Source: DATBVX01 sp963810775 (GTDB lineage Bacteria > Pseudomonadota > Gammaproteobacteria > Steroidobacterales > Steroidobacteraceae). From it: a stretch of 64,000 nt of DNA. Both the position numbers and the translations under genes were made by a program. The stretch covers positions 62,001-126,000 of the forward strand of contig CAWEOT010000009.1 of assembly GCA_963810775.1 (NCBI GenBank), in the 5' to 3' direction. A model generated the notes under the pieces. It was not told the DNA's origin. It saw nothing but the letters and a program-made list of their open reading frames with translations, and ran no database searches. This document shows, in pieces, positions 1 through 8,567 of this stretch. Position 1 is the stretch's first letter. Each line of letters opens with the position of its first letter.

Positions 1-11
1 AGAGCGCTAGC

Positions 12-1229
12 GTGGTCATCCTGCTCATTTCTCCGGGCTACCCGGCTGACATGCCTCACTTCACGCGCGGGCTGGCAGAGGTCGGCGCGACCGTGCTGGG
101 CGTGGGCGATCAGGCGCCCAACGCGCTGCCTGACCTGGTGCGCAAGTCGCTCTCCGGCTACCTGCATGTGCGCTCGCTCTGGGATGAAGCCGCAGTTGCA
201 GAGGAACTGCGCAATTGGCTGCGTGGCCGGCCGCTCGATCGCATCGAGTGCCTGTGGGAACCCGGCATGGTGCTGGCTGCGCAATTGCGCGAAGCACTCG
301 GCATTGCAGGGCTGGATGTCCAGCAGACGCTGCCTTTTCGCGACAAGGAGCGCATGAAGCAGGTGCTCGACGCTGCCGGCATCCGCACCCCGCGCCATGT
401 CGCTGCGCAGAGCTCGGCGCAGTGTTGGGAGGCGGCGGAGGGCATCGGATTTCCGCTGATACTCAAGCCGATTGCGGGCGCAGGATCAGCGGATACCTAT
501 CGGGTGAACGATGCCGACGAGCTGCGCGATGCGCTCTCACGCCTGCGACATATTCCCCTCGTGAGTGTGGAGGAATTTGTCGATGGCGAAGAATTCACCT
601 TCGACACCGTGACCATTGAAGGGCGCATCGCGTACTACAACATTGCGTGGTATCGGCCGCGTCCTCTGATTGCGCGCTCCAACGAATGGATCAGCCCGCA
701 GGTCATCGCGTTGCGCAATGTCGATCAACAGGATCTCGCCGGCGGTGTGCGTATGGGACAGGATGTCATTCGCGCGCTCGGCTTTCAGACCGGGTTCACT
801 CACATGGAGTGGTATCGCAAGGCGGACGGCGAAGTCGTGTTCGGTGAAATCGGCGCGCGCCCGCCGGGCGCACACCAGGTGGACCAGATGAACTTCGCCT
901 GCGACTTCGACGTGTTCCGCGAGTGGGCGAATGCGGTCGCGCGCGGGCGCTTCGACACGAAGATCGAGCGCCGGTACAACGTCGCGACGATCTATAAGCG
1001 CGCGCAGGGCACGGGACGGATTCGTGCGATCGAAGGGCTCGATGCACTTCAGCGCCGGTTCGGCTCAGCCGTCGTCTGGAACACGCTGCTGCCGATCGGC
1101 GCGCCGCGACGCAACTGGCGCCAGACCCTGGTCTCAGACGGCTTCATCATGCTGCGCCACCCGGACCTCGGTGCGACGCTGGAGATGGCCGATGCCGTCG
1201 GGACCGACCTGCAACTCTACGCAGGCTAA
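12..1229 (+). CDS. ATP-grasp domain carboxylate-amine ligase
   Basis: This 405-residue protein of the ATP-grasp fold probably joins a carboxylate to an amine through an acyl-phosphate, in the cytoplasm; the substrate is unknown. An N-terminal Rossmann-like lobe opens with VILLISPGYPADMPHFTRG. The central ATP-binding part follows (GFPLILKPIAGAGSADTYRV near residues 147-166, then VEEFVDGEEFTFD), and a metal-binding stretch VVFGEIGARPPGAHQVDQ lies near residues 276-293. The GTG at position 12 is the first start visible and gives a family-typical N terminus. The upstream frame stays open to the window edge, so a slightly earlier start is possible. A second ATP-grasp gene lies in the opposite-strand operon at 7.3-8.6 kb, and a decayed copy of this gene's 3' end lies at 2668-2764. 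Confidence 0.8.
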   Translation: MVILLISPGYPADMPHFTRGLAEVGATVLGVGDQAPNALPDLVRKSLSGYLHVRSLWDEAAVAEELRNWLRGRPLDRIECLWEPGMVLAAQLREALGIAGLDVQQTLPFRDKERMKQVLDAAGIRTPRHVAAQSSAQCWEAAEGIGFPLILKPIAGAGSADTYRVNDADELRDALSRLRHIPLVSVEEFVDGEEFTFDTVTIEGRIAYYNIAWYRPRPLIARSNEWISPQVIALRNVDQQDLAGGVRMGQDVIRALGFQTGFTHMEWYRKADGEVVFGEIGARPPGAHQVDQMNFACDFDVFREWANAVARGRFDTKIERRYNVATIYKRAQGTGRIRAIEGLDALQRRFGSAVVWNTLLPIGAPRRNWRQTLVSDGFIMLRHPDLGATLEMADAVGTDLQLYAG

Positions 1230-1263
1230 CTCTGCCTCTTGTTCGCGGTGGCGGGTATCTCGC

Positions 1264-2598
1264 TCACGGGGCACTACGCTCGGCAGCGAGGTCAACCGGC
1301 TTGCCGAGCTCGGGCCGGGTCGCCGGTTGCGGGACCGCTCCGATGTGCTTCGCGAACCGGTAGGGGCCGAGGACGAGATACAGCAGGGCCGAAATGGTCA
1401 GCCCGGCGACCGACGCCCAGATGACGACGTCGTAGGAACCGGTCGCCTCGCGGATGCGGCCGGTGACGGGCGCCGCGATGCCGAACAGCAGCGCCATCAG
1501 CGCCATCTGTACCGCGAAGACCGTCGCGAAGGAGCGCAAGCCGAAAAATCGCGTGTGGAAGTACTGTCCCATCGGGCGATGCGCACCGAACGAAAAACCA
1601 AAGAGAGCTGCCGCGACGTACAGCATCGTGAGGCCACCGTGGTCGGCAGAGATGCGCGCCAGGATGATGAAGGACGCCACCGAGCACAGCGTGAACGGCA
1701 CCGATATCTTGGCGGTGTCGATCCGGTCCAGGACGAATCCACCCACGATCGTGCCGATAGCGCTGACCATGGTGAACACGGACAGGTACGTCGCCGCATT
1801 CGCGGGCGTGAATCCGCGCTCGCCGAGCATCGGGACGAGAAACGTCATGAGTCCGTAGCCCGGCACCGCCGCAAACAGGATGGCGGCGATGATCAGCCAG
1901 TACGTGCTCGTGCGGAACACCTCACGCGCCGTGAGTCCTTCGAGCTCGGGGATCGCCGGTTGAGCCGTGCGCTCGCGGCGCGCGAACAGTCGCCTCGAAC
2001 CACCGGCGACGCCCGGCTCTTCCAGCGTGAAATAGAGCAGCGGCACGAGCGCGATGATCGTCAGACCCATGATCACGAACAGGCCGCGCCAGCCGAAACG
2101 CTCGACCAGCGACTGGATGAGCTGCGGCAGGAAGGCGGCGGCGAGGCTCGACTCGAGACCGAAGAGAGCGAGCGCCTTGCCGCGGTGCTGGGTGAAGAGC
2201 GCCGTGAGCACCTTGGCGTAGCCGATCGCGGTCGTGCCGAAGAGGCCGAGGAGCCCAAACCCCAGGTAGAAATGCCACAGCTCCTGGGTGAACGAAATCG
2301 CGATCGTGATCAGGCCCACCATCACCGTGCCGCCGATGATCATCAGCCGCACGCCGGTGCGATCGATCAGGTAACCGAGCAACGGAGCCACCAGGCCGCC
2401 GCACCACATGAGCGCCGTGGTCGCATAGCCGAATTGCGTCGGCGTCCATTTGAACTCGGTGGTGATCGGTACGAACACCAGCGTCAGTGCCATCATCGGC
2501 AGCAGGCTGCTCGCGAACATCTGGCCGAGCAGGATCGCACCCCCGATCTTCATCTTGCGCACAGAGAAATCGGATTCGATCTGCATCGGTGGAGCCAC
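1264..2598 (-). CDS. MFS transporter
   Basis: This is a 444-residue integral membrane protein of the major facilitator superfamily. About twelve hydrophobic segments are visible, with the typical loop motif GYLIDRTGVRLMI between helices 2 and 3 and a second, related loop GGFVLDRIDTAKI in the C-terminal half. Its general look (YATTALMWCGGLVAPLLG near residues 58-75) recalls oxalate/formate-antiporter-like or monocarboxylate-type carriers, but the substrate cannot be read from sequence. The gene is convergent with the ATP-grasp gene upstream in the window and divergent from the following phosphodiesterase. It sits between an intact ATP-grasp 3' end and a fossil copy of that 3' end, so it may have arrived by insertion or by a duplication/deletion event. 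Confidence 0.85.
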   Translation of the reverse strand: MAPPMQIESDFSVRKMKIGGAILLGQMFASSLLPMMALTLVFVPITTEFKWTPTQFGYATTALMWCGGLVAPLLGYLIDRTGVRLMIIGGTVMVGLITIAISFTQELWHFYLGFGLLGLFGTTAIGYAKVLTALFTQHRGKALALFGLESSLAAAFLPQLIQSLVERFGWRGLFVIMGLTIIALVPLLYFTLEEPGVAGGSRRLFARRERTAQPAIPELEGLTAREVFRTSTYWLIIAAILFAAVPGYGLMTFLVPMLGERGFTPANAATYLSVFTMVSAIGTIVGGFVLDRIDTAKISVPFTLCSVASFIILARISADHGGLTMLYVAAALFGFSFGAHRPMGQYFHTRFFGLRSFATVFAVQMALMALLFGIAAPVTGRIREATGSYDVVIWASVAGLTISALLYLVLGPYRFAKHIGAVPQPATRPELGKPVDLAAERSAP

Positions 2599-2667
2599 GG
2601 CCGCCTGTTACAGTTGCAGTGCTAAAGTATGCGATGACAGCGGCGACGGGAATCGACCGACAGCGAA

Positions 2668-2764
2668 ATGGCTCACCTGAGACTCGTCGACGTTTCCGCG
2701 ACGACATCTGAGATGGCCGACGCCGTGGGGACGGAGCTTGCCTCTACGCGGGGTTACCAAACTG
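2668..2764 (+). pseudogene. Fossil 3' end of an ATP-grasp gene paralogue
   Basis: The stretch reads, in one frame, AHLRLVDVSATTSEMADAVG then TEL. This matches the last 26 or so residues of the ATP-grasp protein at 12-1229 (LRHPDLGATLEMADAVGTDL). At nucleotide level 2709-2764 aligns with 1182-1235, and the differences fall mainly in third codon positions (gat/gac, gtc/gtg, acc/acg), so the copy diverged while still coding. A small deletion after GTEL destroys the original end (LQLYAG). It is in frame with the downstream phosphodiesterase but separated from it by that gene's own start and signal peptide, so it is not counted as part of that protein. Confidence 0.65.
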
Positions 2765-2775
2765 CCGGGGGCGCA

Positions 2776-4344
2776 ATGTTCGCTCTGATATCGAGGATTT
2801 CTCTCTGTCGCACCGTCCTCTGCGGCTCGACACTGCTGGTGGCTCTCTCGATCGTTTCATGCGTACCAGCTCCGCCGCCAGCGGCAGGAGAGCAGCCGCG
2901 TAGCGCAGTGGTCGGGCCGAGCGATGCACGGCGCGAGACGCGACAACGCTTTCTCGAGATGTTCGCCCGAACCTATTTCCCGGGCCGTACTGGACAGCTC
3001 GCCATCGTGCCGCGCGAGGGCGACTTCATCACACGACCCGATCCCGACGTGGTTTTCATGCATGGCTCGCCCTGGGCGTACGACGCCTTCATTCCACTCA
3101 TGTTCGTGGGTCCAGCAGTGAAAACGGGCGAGTACTCGATGCCGGCTGCGCAGCAGGATGTAGCCCCAACGCTGGCGGCCGCGCTCGGCACGCGCATGCC
3201 GCCGACCGCGACGGGTCACGTGCTGCCGATTCTGCAGTCAGACTTCGTGCCACCGAGAGTGGTCATGCTGCTGGTCCTCGACGGGATGCGCCGTGACTAC
3301 CTCGATCGCTATGCCGCGTCCATGCCGACGCTCACTGCTCTCCGAGAGCGCGCTGCCTGGTTCAGCCAGGCAAGCGTGAATTTCTTCCCCACGAACACTT
3401 CGGTAGGGCATTCGACGCTCGCCACTGGAGCGGATCCTCGTGTGCATGGCATTACCGGCAACAATATCTATGACCGCGTACAGCGCCGCCGCCACGACAT
3501 GTTCGAGGGCGGAACCCCCGCAGACCTGGTGGCGATGACCCTTGCGGATGTGTGGCAACTCGAGACGGCCGGGCGCGCCATCGTCGTTGCGCAGGCCAGT
3601 GTCGAGCGTGCGGCAACACCGCTCGCGGGGCATGGGAGCTGCCAGCTGAATGGGTCACCCGTCATTCTCGCCAGCTACAATCCGCAGAGCGGCGATTGGA
3701 ATGCGAACTCCGCATGCTTCCGGTTACCGGTCTACCTCAAGGAACAAAACGCGAGAACGGTGTGGCCGAAGGCGGGCAATGGTTGGGACACAAGAGTCGA
3801 TTCGACGGCGTCGGTGCGGTATTCCGCGCTCTTTCCTCGGTTCGAAGCCGATGCGATGACCGCGATGATCGAGCATGAGCCGCTGGGAAAAGACGATGTT
3901 GCGGATCTCATCCTGATGAACCTCAAGGGCGCGGACTATGTCGGCCACAGGTACGGCCCGGATTCGAATGAGCTGCGCGTGACGCTCGGCGAAATGGACC
4001 GCCAAGTCTCGCGGATGCTGCACGCGCTCGAGGACAAGGTCGGGAAGGACTACCTGCTCGCCGTGACCGCCGACCATGGAATGCCTTCCGAGCCGTCCTC
4101 ACCCGATCGCCGGCATTTCGCACCAACGCTCGTCGACCTGCTCCACGAGAGGTTCGACCGGGAAGGGAAGCATCTCGTGACCCTCTACGAGCCCGAAAAC
4201 AGCCAGATTTTTGTCGACGCTGACCGTCTCACCCAGCTCGGATTGACGCTGCACGATCTCGCTCGTTTTCTCGAATCGCAGCCGTTTGTCTTTGCGGTGT
4301 TTACCGAGGACGAGGTGCGGAGCGCAGCGCAGACGGCGAAGTGA
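2776..4344 (+). CDS. Lipoprotein type I phosphodiesterase / alkaline phosphatase family protein
   Basis: This is a 522-residue alkaline-phosphatase-superfamily hydrolase, probably anchored in the cell envelope. The chosen ATG at 2776 follows a GGGGGC ribosome site and gives a signal peptide ending in a lipobox (LSIVSC). Catalytic landmarks are VLDGMRRDYLD (first metal Asp), FPTNTSVGHSTLATGADP (nucleophile Thr region), LKGADYVGHRYGPDS (Asp/His pair) and VTADHGM. The order is unusual: a block VFMHGSPWAYDAFIPLMFVG with QQDVAPTLAAALG, which normally closes this fold at its C terminus, comes before the first metal motif. The protein therefore looks circularly permuted. Phosphodiesters or nucleotides are likely substrates. 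An in-frame upstream extension to 2668 is rejected because it is a fossil of another gene. Confidence 0.8.
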   Translation: MFALISRISLCRTVLCGSTLLVALSIVSCVPAPPPAAGEQPRSAVVGPSDARRETRQRFLEMFARTYFPGRTGQLAIVPREGDFITRPDPDVVFMHGSPWAYDAFIPLMFVGPAVKTGEYSMPAAQQDVAPTLAAALGTRMPPTATGHVLPILQSDFVPPRVVMLLVLDGMRRDYLDRYAASMPTLTALRERAAWFSQASVNFFPTNTSVGHSTLATGADPRVHGITGNNIYDRVQRRRHDMFEGGTPADLVAMTLADVWQLETAGRAIVVAQASVERAATPLAGHGSCQLNGSPVILASYNPQSGDWNANSACFRLPVYLKEQNARTVWPKAGNGWDTRVDSTASVRYSALFPRFEADAMTAMIEHEPLGKDDVADLILMNLKGADYVGHRYGPDSNELRVTLGEMDRQVSRMLHALEDKVGKDYLLAVTADHGMPSEPSSPDRRHFAPTLVDLLHERFDREGKHLVTLYEPENSQIFVDADRLTQLGLTLHDLARFLESQPFVFAVFTEDEVRSAAQTAK

Positions 4345-4396
4345 GCCGCAACGCCGCGCCGTATACAATTCCGGCTTCCGCGCAGGAGCACCAGTC

Positions 4397-5695
4397 ATGG
4401 CCAAGATAGTGGGCGGAATCGCCACGTCGCACACGCCGACGATCGGTTTTGCGCTCGATACCGGCAAGCAACGCGACCCGGTGTGGGCGCCGATCTTCGA
4501 AGGCTACAAGCCCGTTCAGCAGTGGCTCGCGGCCAAGAAGCCCGACGTGCTGTTCTTCATCTACAACGATCACGTGACATCGTTCTTCTTCGATCACTAC
4601 TCGCACTTCGCGCTCGGCATCGGCACCGAGTACCCGGTCGCGGACGAAGGCGGCGGTCCGCGCGCTCTGCCGCCGATCAAAGGGCACCCCAGGCTAGCGC
4701 AACACATCGCCTCCGGTCTCGTGGCAGACGAGTTCGACCTGTCGTATTTCCAGGGCAAGGGGCTCGATCACGGGGCGTTCTCACCGCTGTCACTGCTGTG
4801 GCCGCACGACCCCACTTGGCCCGGCGCGATCGTGCCCCTGCAGGTCGGCGTGCTCGAATTCCCGACGCCCACGGCGCGGCGCTGCTTCAAGCTTGGCCGC
4901 GCGCTGCGCAAGGCGATCCAGAGCTATCCCGAGGACATCAAGGTCGCGATCGTCGGTACCGGCGGGCTGTCGCACCAGGTGCACGGCGAGCGCGCTGGCT
5001 TCAACAACACGCCGTGGGACATGGAGTTCATGGACACGCTGGTGACGGATCCGAAGAAGCTCGCCGACATCACGATCGCGGATTACGCGACGCGCGGCGG
5101 TCTCGAGGGCTCGGAGGTGGTCATGTGGCTCATCATGCGCGGCGCGCTCGCGCCCAGGGTGAAGAAGCTGCACCAGGCGTACTACCTGCCGTCGATGACG
5201 CCGATCGCCACGCTGATCCTCGAAGACGACGGTCCGGATGCGGAGGGCGAATCCTTGCCCGCGTATCGCGAGCGCATCGGCAAGGAGCTTGCGGGCATCG
5301 AAAAGCTCGAAGGCACATATCCCTTCACCCTCGAGCGCAGCGTGAAGGCGTTTCGGCTCAACGAGTTTCTGCACCGGCTCATCCAGCCCGAATATCGCAA
5401 GCAGTTCCTTGCGAATCCGGAGCCGCTGTTCGAGGCGGCGGAGCTCACCGAGGAAGAGCGCGATATGGTCCGGCGGCGCGACTGGCGCGCGATGATTCAC
5501 TACGGCGTGATTTTCTTCATGCTCGAGAAGCTCGGCGCCGTGATTGGCACGACGAACCTGCACATCTACGCGGCCATGCGCGGCCAATCGCTCGAGGACT
5601 TCCAGAAGACCCGCAACGCCCAGGTGCTCTACTCGGTCGCCGGCAAGGACGAAGGGAAAAAGGACTGGGACAAAGCGGCCCCGAAACCCAGCTAG
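4397..5695 (+). CDS. Extradiol ring-cleavage dioxygenase, gallate dioxygenase-type LigB-LigA fusion
   Basis: The 432-residue protein belongs to the type II (LigB-fold) extradiol dioxygenases, which use Fe(II) to open catechol-type rings. The first 290 or so residues are the catalytic beta domain: His12 in ATSHTPTIG and His59 in YNDHVTSFFFDHY match the iron-ligand histidines of LigB. The last 110 or so residues (FRLNEFLHRLIQPEYRKQF, then RDWRAMIHYGVIFFMLEKLG) are a fused LigA-like alpha domain. Fusion and length match gallate dioxygenases (GalA/DesB, about 420 residues), so gallate or a close relative is the best guess. The start at 4397 follows a clear AGGAG. No other ring-degradation gene is nearby. 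The stop overlaps the convergent PAS gene by four bases. Confidence 0.85.
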   Translation: MAKIVGGIATSHTPTIGFALDTGKQRDPVWAPIFEGYKPVQQWLAAKKPDVLFFIYNDHVTSFFFDHYSHFALGIGTEYPVADEGGGPRALPPIKGHPRLAQHIASGLVADEFDLSYFQGKGLDHGAFSPLSLLWPHDPTWPGAIVPLQVGVLEFPTPTARRCFKLGRALRKAIQSYPEDIKVAIVGTGGLSHQVHGERAGFNNTPWDMEFMDTLVTDPKKLADITIADYATRGGLEGSEVVMWLIMRGALAPRVKKLHQAYYLPSMTPIATLILEDDGPDAEGESLPAYRERIGKELAGIEKLEGTYPFTLERSVKAFRLNEFLHRLIQPEYRKQFLANPEPLFEAAELTEEERDMVRRRDWRAMIHYGVIFFMLEKLGAVIGTTNLHIYAAMRGQSLEDFQKTRNAQVLYSVAGKDEGKKDWDKAAPKPS

Positions 5696-6543
5696 TAGCT
5701 GGCATCGTGGTAGTGCTTCTTGCCGCGCAACGCCTTCTGGTACTCGTCCTTGCTCAGGATATTCTCCTCGAGCTGCATGTCGGTGCGCGCGTAGCAGCGG
5801 AAGAACTCCGCGATACGTTCCGCTGACTGCGTGACCTCATCGCGAATGTAGTTGATGTCGATGTTGATGCACACGGCGCCGACCACGCCATAGTCCTTGC
5901 GCACGATGGGAATCGTGGTGCACTTGAAGCGGCGTGCGCCGATGTTGAGCTCGTAGTTGAGCTTGTCCTGGTTGAGCGCCCGGCGCTTCTTGAGATCGAT
6001 GAGCAGGGTCGTCGTGCCCATTTCGAGCGAGCGTCCCGTCACTTCGCCCCCTTCTATGGCGGTAATCGAGCGGCTCGGGTTGGAGAGATCGTGCAGCAGC
6101 ACCTCAATTCCCATGTTGGGAAAAGTCCGCCCGATCAGGCGCGCGAGATTGCGGAAGTTCTCCAGGAACTCTCGCGTGTCGTCCACGACACCAGCGCCGT
6201 GGTATTTCGCGAAGAGTTTCTCGTACGCCGGCCGCTCCTGGGCGTCCAGCAGGTCGCGCACGTTGTTCTGTTCACCGATGAAGATCAACTGTCGCGCGGC
6301 GCGTGCATCCGTGTTGCGCAGGAAATAGTGAATGCCGAGGCGAAAGTCGCGCAGGTTGAACTCGGCGAAGTTCTCGGGCGTCGGCTCGTAGGGATAGAAA
6401 TCATAGTCATCGAGGCTGCGGCCCTGCTGGCGCCCGCGCTCGCGATACCTGCCGATCAGGAAACCGCCCGCGAACAGAAGCAGCGCGACGGCGAGCTCGG
6501 AGAGGATGTTGCCGATCCAAGGATTGTTGAGCAGGTCAGCCAC
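5692..6543 (-). CDS. Membrane-anchored YheO-type PAS domain protein
   Basis: This is a 283-residue sensor-like protein. Residues 13-32 or so (ILSELAVALLLFAGGFLIGR) form one transmembrane helix. A middle helical part with FLRNTDARAARQLIFIGEQN follows. From about residue 135 there is a PAS_6/YheO-like domain: IEVLLHDLSNPSRSITAIEG, GRSLEMGTTTLLIDL, then YGVVGAVCINIDINYIRDE. Classic YheO proteins carry a C-terminal helix-turn-helix that is absent here, so it is unlikely to bind DNA directly. It is the last gene of the five-gene minus-strand operon, three bases after the esterase stop. It may sense or regulate the product of that operon; this is inference. Confidence 0.75.
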   Translation of the reverse strand: MADLLNNPWIGNILSELAVALLLFAGGFLIGRYRERGRQQGRSLDDYDFYPYEPTPENFAEFNLRDFRLGIHYFLRNTDARAARQLIFIGEQNNVRDLLDAQERPAYEKLFAKYHGAGVVDDTREFLENFRNLARLIGRTFPNMGIEVLLHDLSNPSRSITAIEGGEVTGRSLEMGTTTLLIDLKKRRALNQDKLNYELNIGARRFKCTTIPIVRKDYGVVGAVCINIDINYIRDEVTQSAERIAEFFRCYARTDMQLEENILSKDEYQKALRGKKHYHDASY

Positions 6544-6546
6544 GCG

Positions 6547-7278
6547 TCAGACCAACTCGCCGAGATACTTCGGCAGCATCTCGCGCCACGTGACCCAGTT
6601 GTGGTGGCGGTCACGGCCCCAGAGGTCCACGCGATTCGGCACGCCCTTGGCGCCCAGGACGTGGGCGATCCTCCATGACTCACTGGGATCCTCCCAGTCG
6701 CCTTCACCGGTCGGAATGACGATGAACCGTTTCCGCAACTGCTGCAGTTGGGGTCCGTCCTCGAGTCCCGGCAGGTAATGAAGCGGCGATGAAAAGTAGA
6801 AGTCCTGGTTGATCTTGCCGTCGAGATACTTCGACAGGTCAAAGGTTCCGCTCATCGCCACCGCGAGCTTGAAAACGTCCGGGTGCCGGCAAATGCTGGC
6901 GACCGCGTTGAACGCGCCGATGGAAGCGCCCGCCGCCACGACTTCGATCTCGTTGCTGGCGCAGTCTTCACGGATGAGCGCAACCACCTCGTTGTAGATG
7001 TAGGCATCGAACAGGTTCTGCACGCGCGAACAGTATTCGGGCGAATGTGTGCCCTGCAGCCAGGTCTTCCCCGCGATGCTGTCTACCGAGTAGACCTTGA
7101 TGCGCCCCGCATCGATCAGATCGCCGAGCACGCGGACGAGGTGGAAGCGCTCGACTTCCTCGTAGTCTCCACCGGCAGTCGAAAACAGCAGCACAGGCGT
7201 GCCGAAGTGACCCCAGCGTACGACGCGCGCCGCTTCGGGGAGGCGTTGCGTATTCCAGCTCCAGTTTTTCTTATCCAT
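6547..7278 (-). CDS. Putative esterase, alpha/beta hydrolase
   Basis: This is a 243-residue hydrolase of the putative esterase (D-type) family. The nucleophile elbow is AAGASIGAFNAVASIC (G-x-S-x-G, Ser near residue 123), with a candidate acidic residue in TGEGDWEDP and the catalytic His in DRHHNWVTWREMLP near the C terminus. No signal peptide is seen, so it acts in the cytoplasm. The ATG at 7278 is preferred over an upstream in-frame ATG because it follows AGGAAAG and gives the family-like start MDKKNWSWNT. It is the fourth gene of the ATP-grasp operon, 38 bases after the ATP-grasp stop. It could release or hydrolyse the product of the neighbouring ligase. Confidence 0.8.
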   Translation of the reverse strand: MDKKNWSWNTQRLPEAARVVRWGHFGTPVLLFSTAGGDYEEVERFHLVRVLGDLIDAGRIKVYSVDSIAGKTWLQGTHSPEYCSRVQNLFDAYIYNEVVALIREDCASNEIEVVAAGASIGAFNAVASICRHPDVFKLAVAMSGTFDLSKYLDGKINQDFYFSSPLHYLPGLEDGPQLQQLRKRFIVIPTGEGDWEDPSESWRIAHVLGAKGVPNRVDLWGRDRHHNWVTWREMLPKYLGELV

Positions 7279-7316
7279 TACTTTCCTGCTGGTGTGCGCC
7301 TCGGGAGCGCGCGTAG

Positions 7317-8564
7317 TCAAATGGCGGTGGTCCTGCCTTCGACCTTGCGCCATTCCTGGATGCGATTGAAAAACAGCTCCGTGAACTGTTCGATTTCGTG
7401 CGCCGGGTAAAGGGCCGTCACTTTCTTGCGGATTGCATCGCGCGCTTCGCTGGTGCCGAAGAATTCATGCGCGACCTCATCGAGATGCGCCAGGTGCTGC
7501 GCGCAGAACTCGCGGAACGAGTCCGTGGCGAAATGCTCGCGGGCGAGGAGCGCATAGCCGCGCAGCTTTTCGTGCGGCGACAGATCCTTGGCGGCAATCC
7601 TGAAATACGGCTCCCAATCGAGATTCCTGCGCACCCGGCGCTTGGTCGCGGCGCAAAAGATCGACCAGCGCAGGTTCGCCTTGATGAGCCAGGGGAAATG
7701 ATAGTGAAGCGAGGTCACCTGCGAATCGGGACAGGCGTTCGCGAAATCGATCGGGTACCACTCACCGCCCTTGAGCAGGGCCTCGCATGAATTGAAGTCC
7801 CAGCCGAAGAAGGCGTTGATGGTGAGCGTGATGTCCTGGAGCTTGCGCTGCTCATCGGCGGAGATGAAGTCACGCTCCATCCGGTAACGATCGTGAAGCG
7901 GCGCGGACGGGTCGTAGTTCACGACGCGCGTCTGTGGTCCGAGGCCAACGCAGCGGACGAATCGGTCGTAAGGGATCACGCCCGCCTGCAGATGCATGAT
8001 CTTCGTGCCGCTGGCTTCGTACGCCGCGCGCAACGCCGCCTCATCGTCGATCTTGGTGACGCCGACCCAGCCGCCGCCGTCGTAGGGCTTCATGAACAGC
8101 GGGTAGCCGACCTGCTTGCCGATCGCGCCGACATCGAAGAGCCGCGCGTACTGTTGCAGCGTCGCCTCGAGATCGGCGCTCTTGTCATACGACTTGGGCG
8201 GAATCATCCACGTTTCGGGAATCGGCAGGCCGAGACGCATCATCGCGCAGTAGGTGGTGTGCTTTTCGTTTGCCTGGATCGACCACGGATTGTTGAAGAC
8301 GTAAAGGTCATCCAGCACCACGGCCTTTTTGATCCACTCGCGGCTGACGTGATACCAGTGCGTGAGGCGGTCGATCACGACATCGTAGCGACAGGGCTGG
8401 CACAGGTTGAAAGGCTCGATGGTGACGCGGCTCACTTCGAAGCCCAGCGTGTCGCCGTGCCACGGAATATTGAGCTTGAGCCGGCGCATGATCGCCTCGA
8501 AGCAGATCGGCCAGCAGATATCAGCGCCGAGCGACAGACCGATTTGGCGGGTGAGGTGGGCCAT
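7317..8564 (-). CDS. RimK-type ATP-grasp ligase
   Basis: The 415-residue protein has an N-terminal pre-ATP-grasp lobe (residues 1-110), then ATP-grasp signatures: QVGYPLFMKPYDGGGWVGVT near residues 150-169 (ATP-binding lysine and glycine-rich loop), VRCVGLGPQTRVVNYDP, and a metal-binding end WYPIDFANACPDSQVTSLHY near residues 283-302. It should form an amide or peptide bond from a carboxylate and an amine using ATP. Substrates are unknown. Its last 110 residues are helical and have no clear match. It lies three bases after the Fes-like esterase gene and is followed by another esterase, so one transcript probably carries the ligase with two hydrolases and an S51-like protein. Confidence 0.82.
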   Translation of the reverse strand: MAHLTRQIGLSLGADICWPICFEAIMRRLKLNIPWHGDTLGFEVSRVTIEPFNLCQPCRYDVVIDRLTHWYHVSREWIKKAVVLDDLYVFNNPWSIQANEKHTTYCAMMRLGLPIPETWMIPPKSYDKSADLEATLQQYARLFDVGAIGKQVGYPLFMKPYDGGGWVGVTKIDDEAALRAAYEASGTKIMHLQAGVIPYDRFVRCVGLGPQTRVVNYDPSAPLHDRYRMERDFISADEQRKLQDITLTINAFFGWDFNSCEALLKGGEWYPIDFANACPDSQVTSLHYHFPWLIKANLRWSIFCAATKRRVRRNLDWEPYFRIAAKDLSPHEKLRGYALLAREHFATDSFREFCAQHLAHLDEVAHEFFGTSEARDAIRKKVTALYPAHEIEQFTELFFNRIQEWRKVEGRTTAI

Positions 8565-8567
8565 CAG

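Noticed and set aside
931..2625. Open frame of 564 codons on the plus strand
   Set aside because: It lies antisense to the MFS gene and has the arginine/glutamate/histidine-rich composition of a GC-rich shadow frame.
4483..5826. Open frame of 447 codons on the plus strand
   Set aside because: Shadow of the dioxygenase in another frame; arginine/alanine-rich without motifs.
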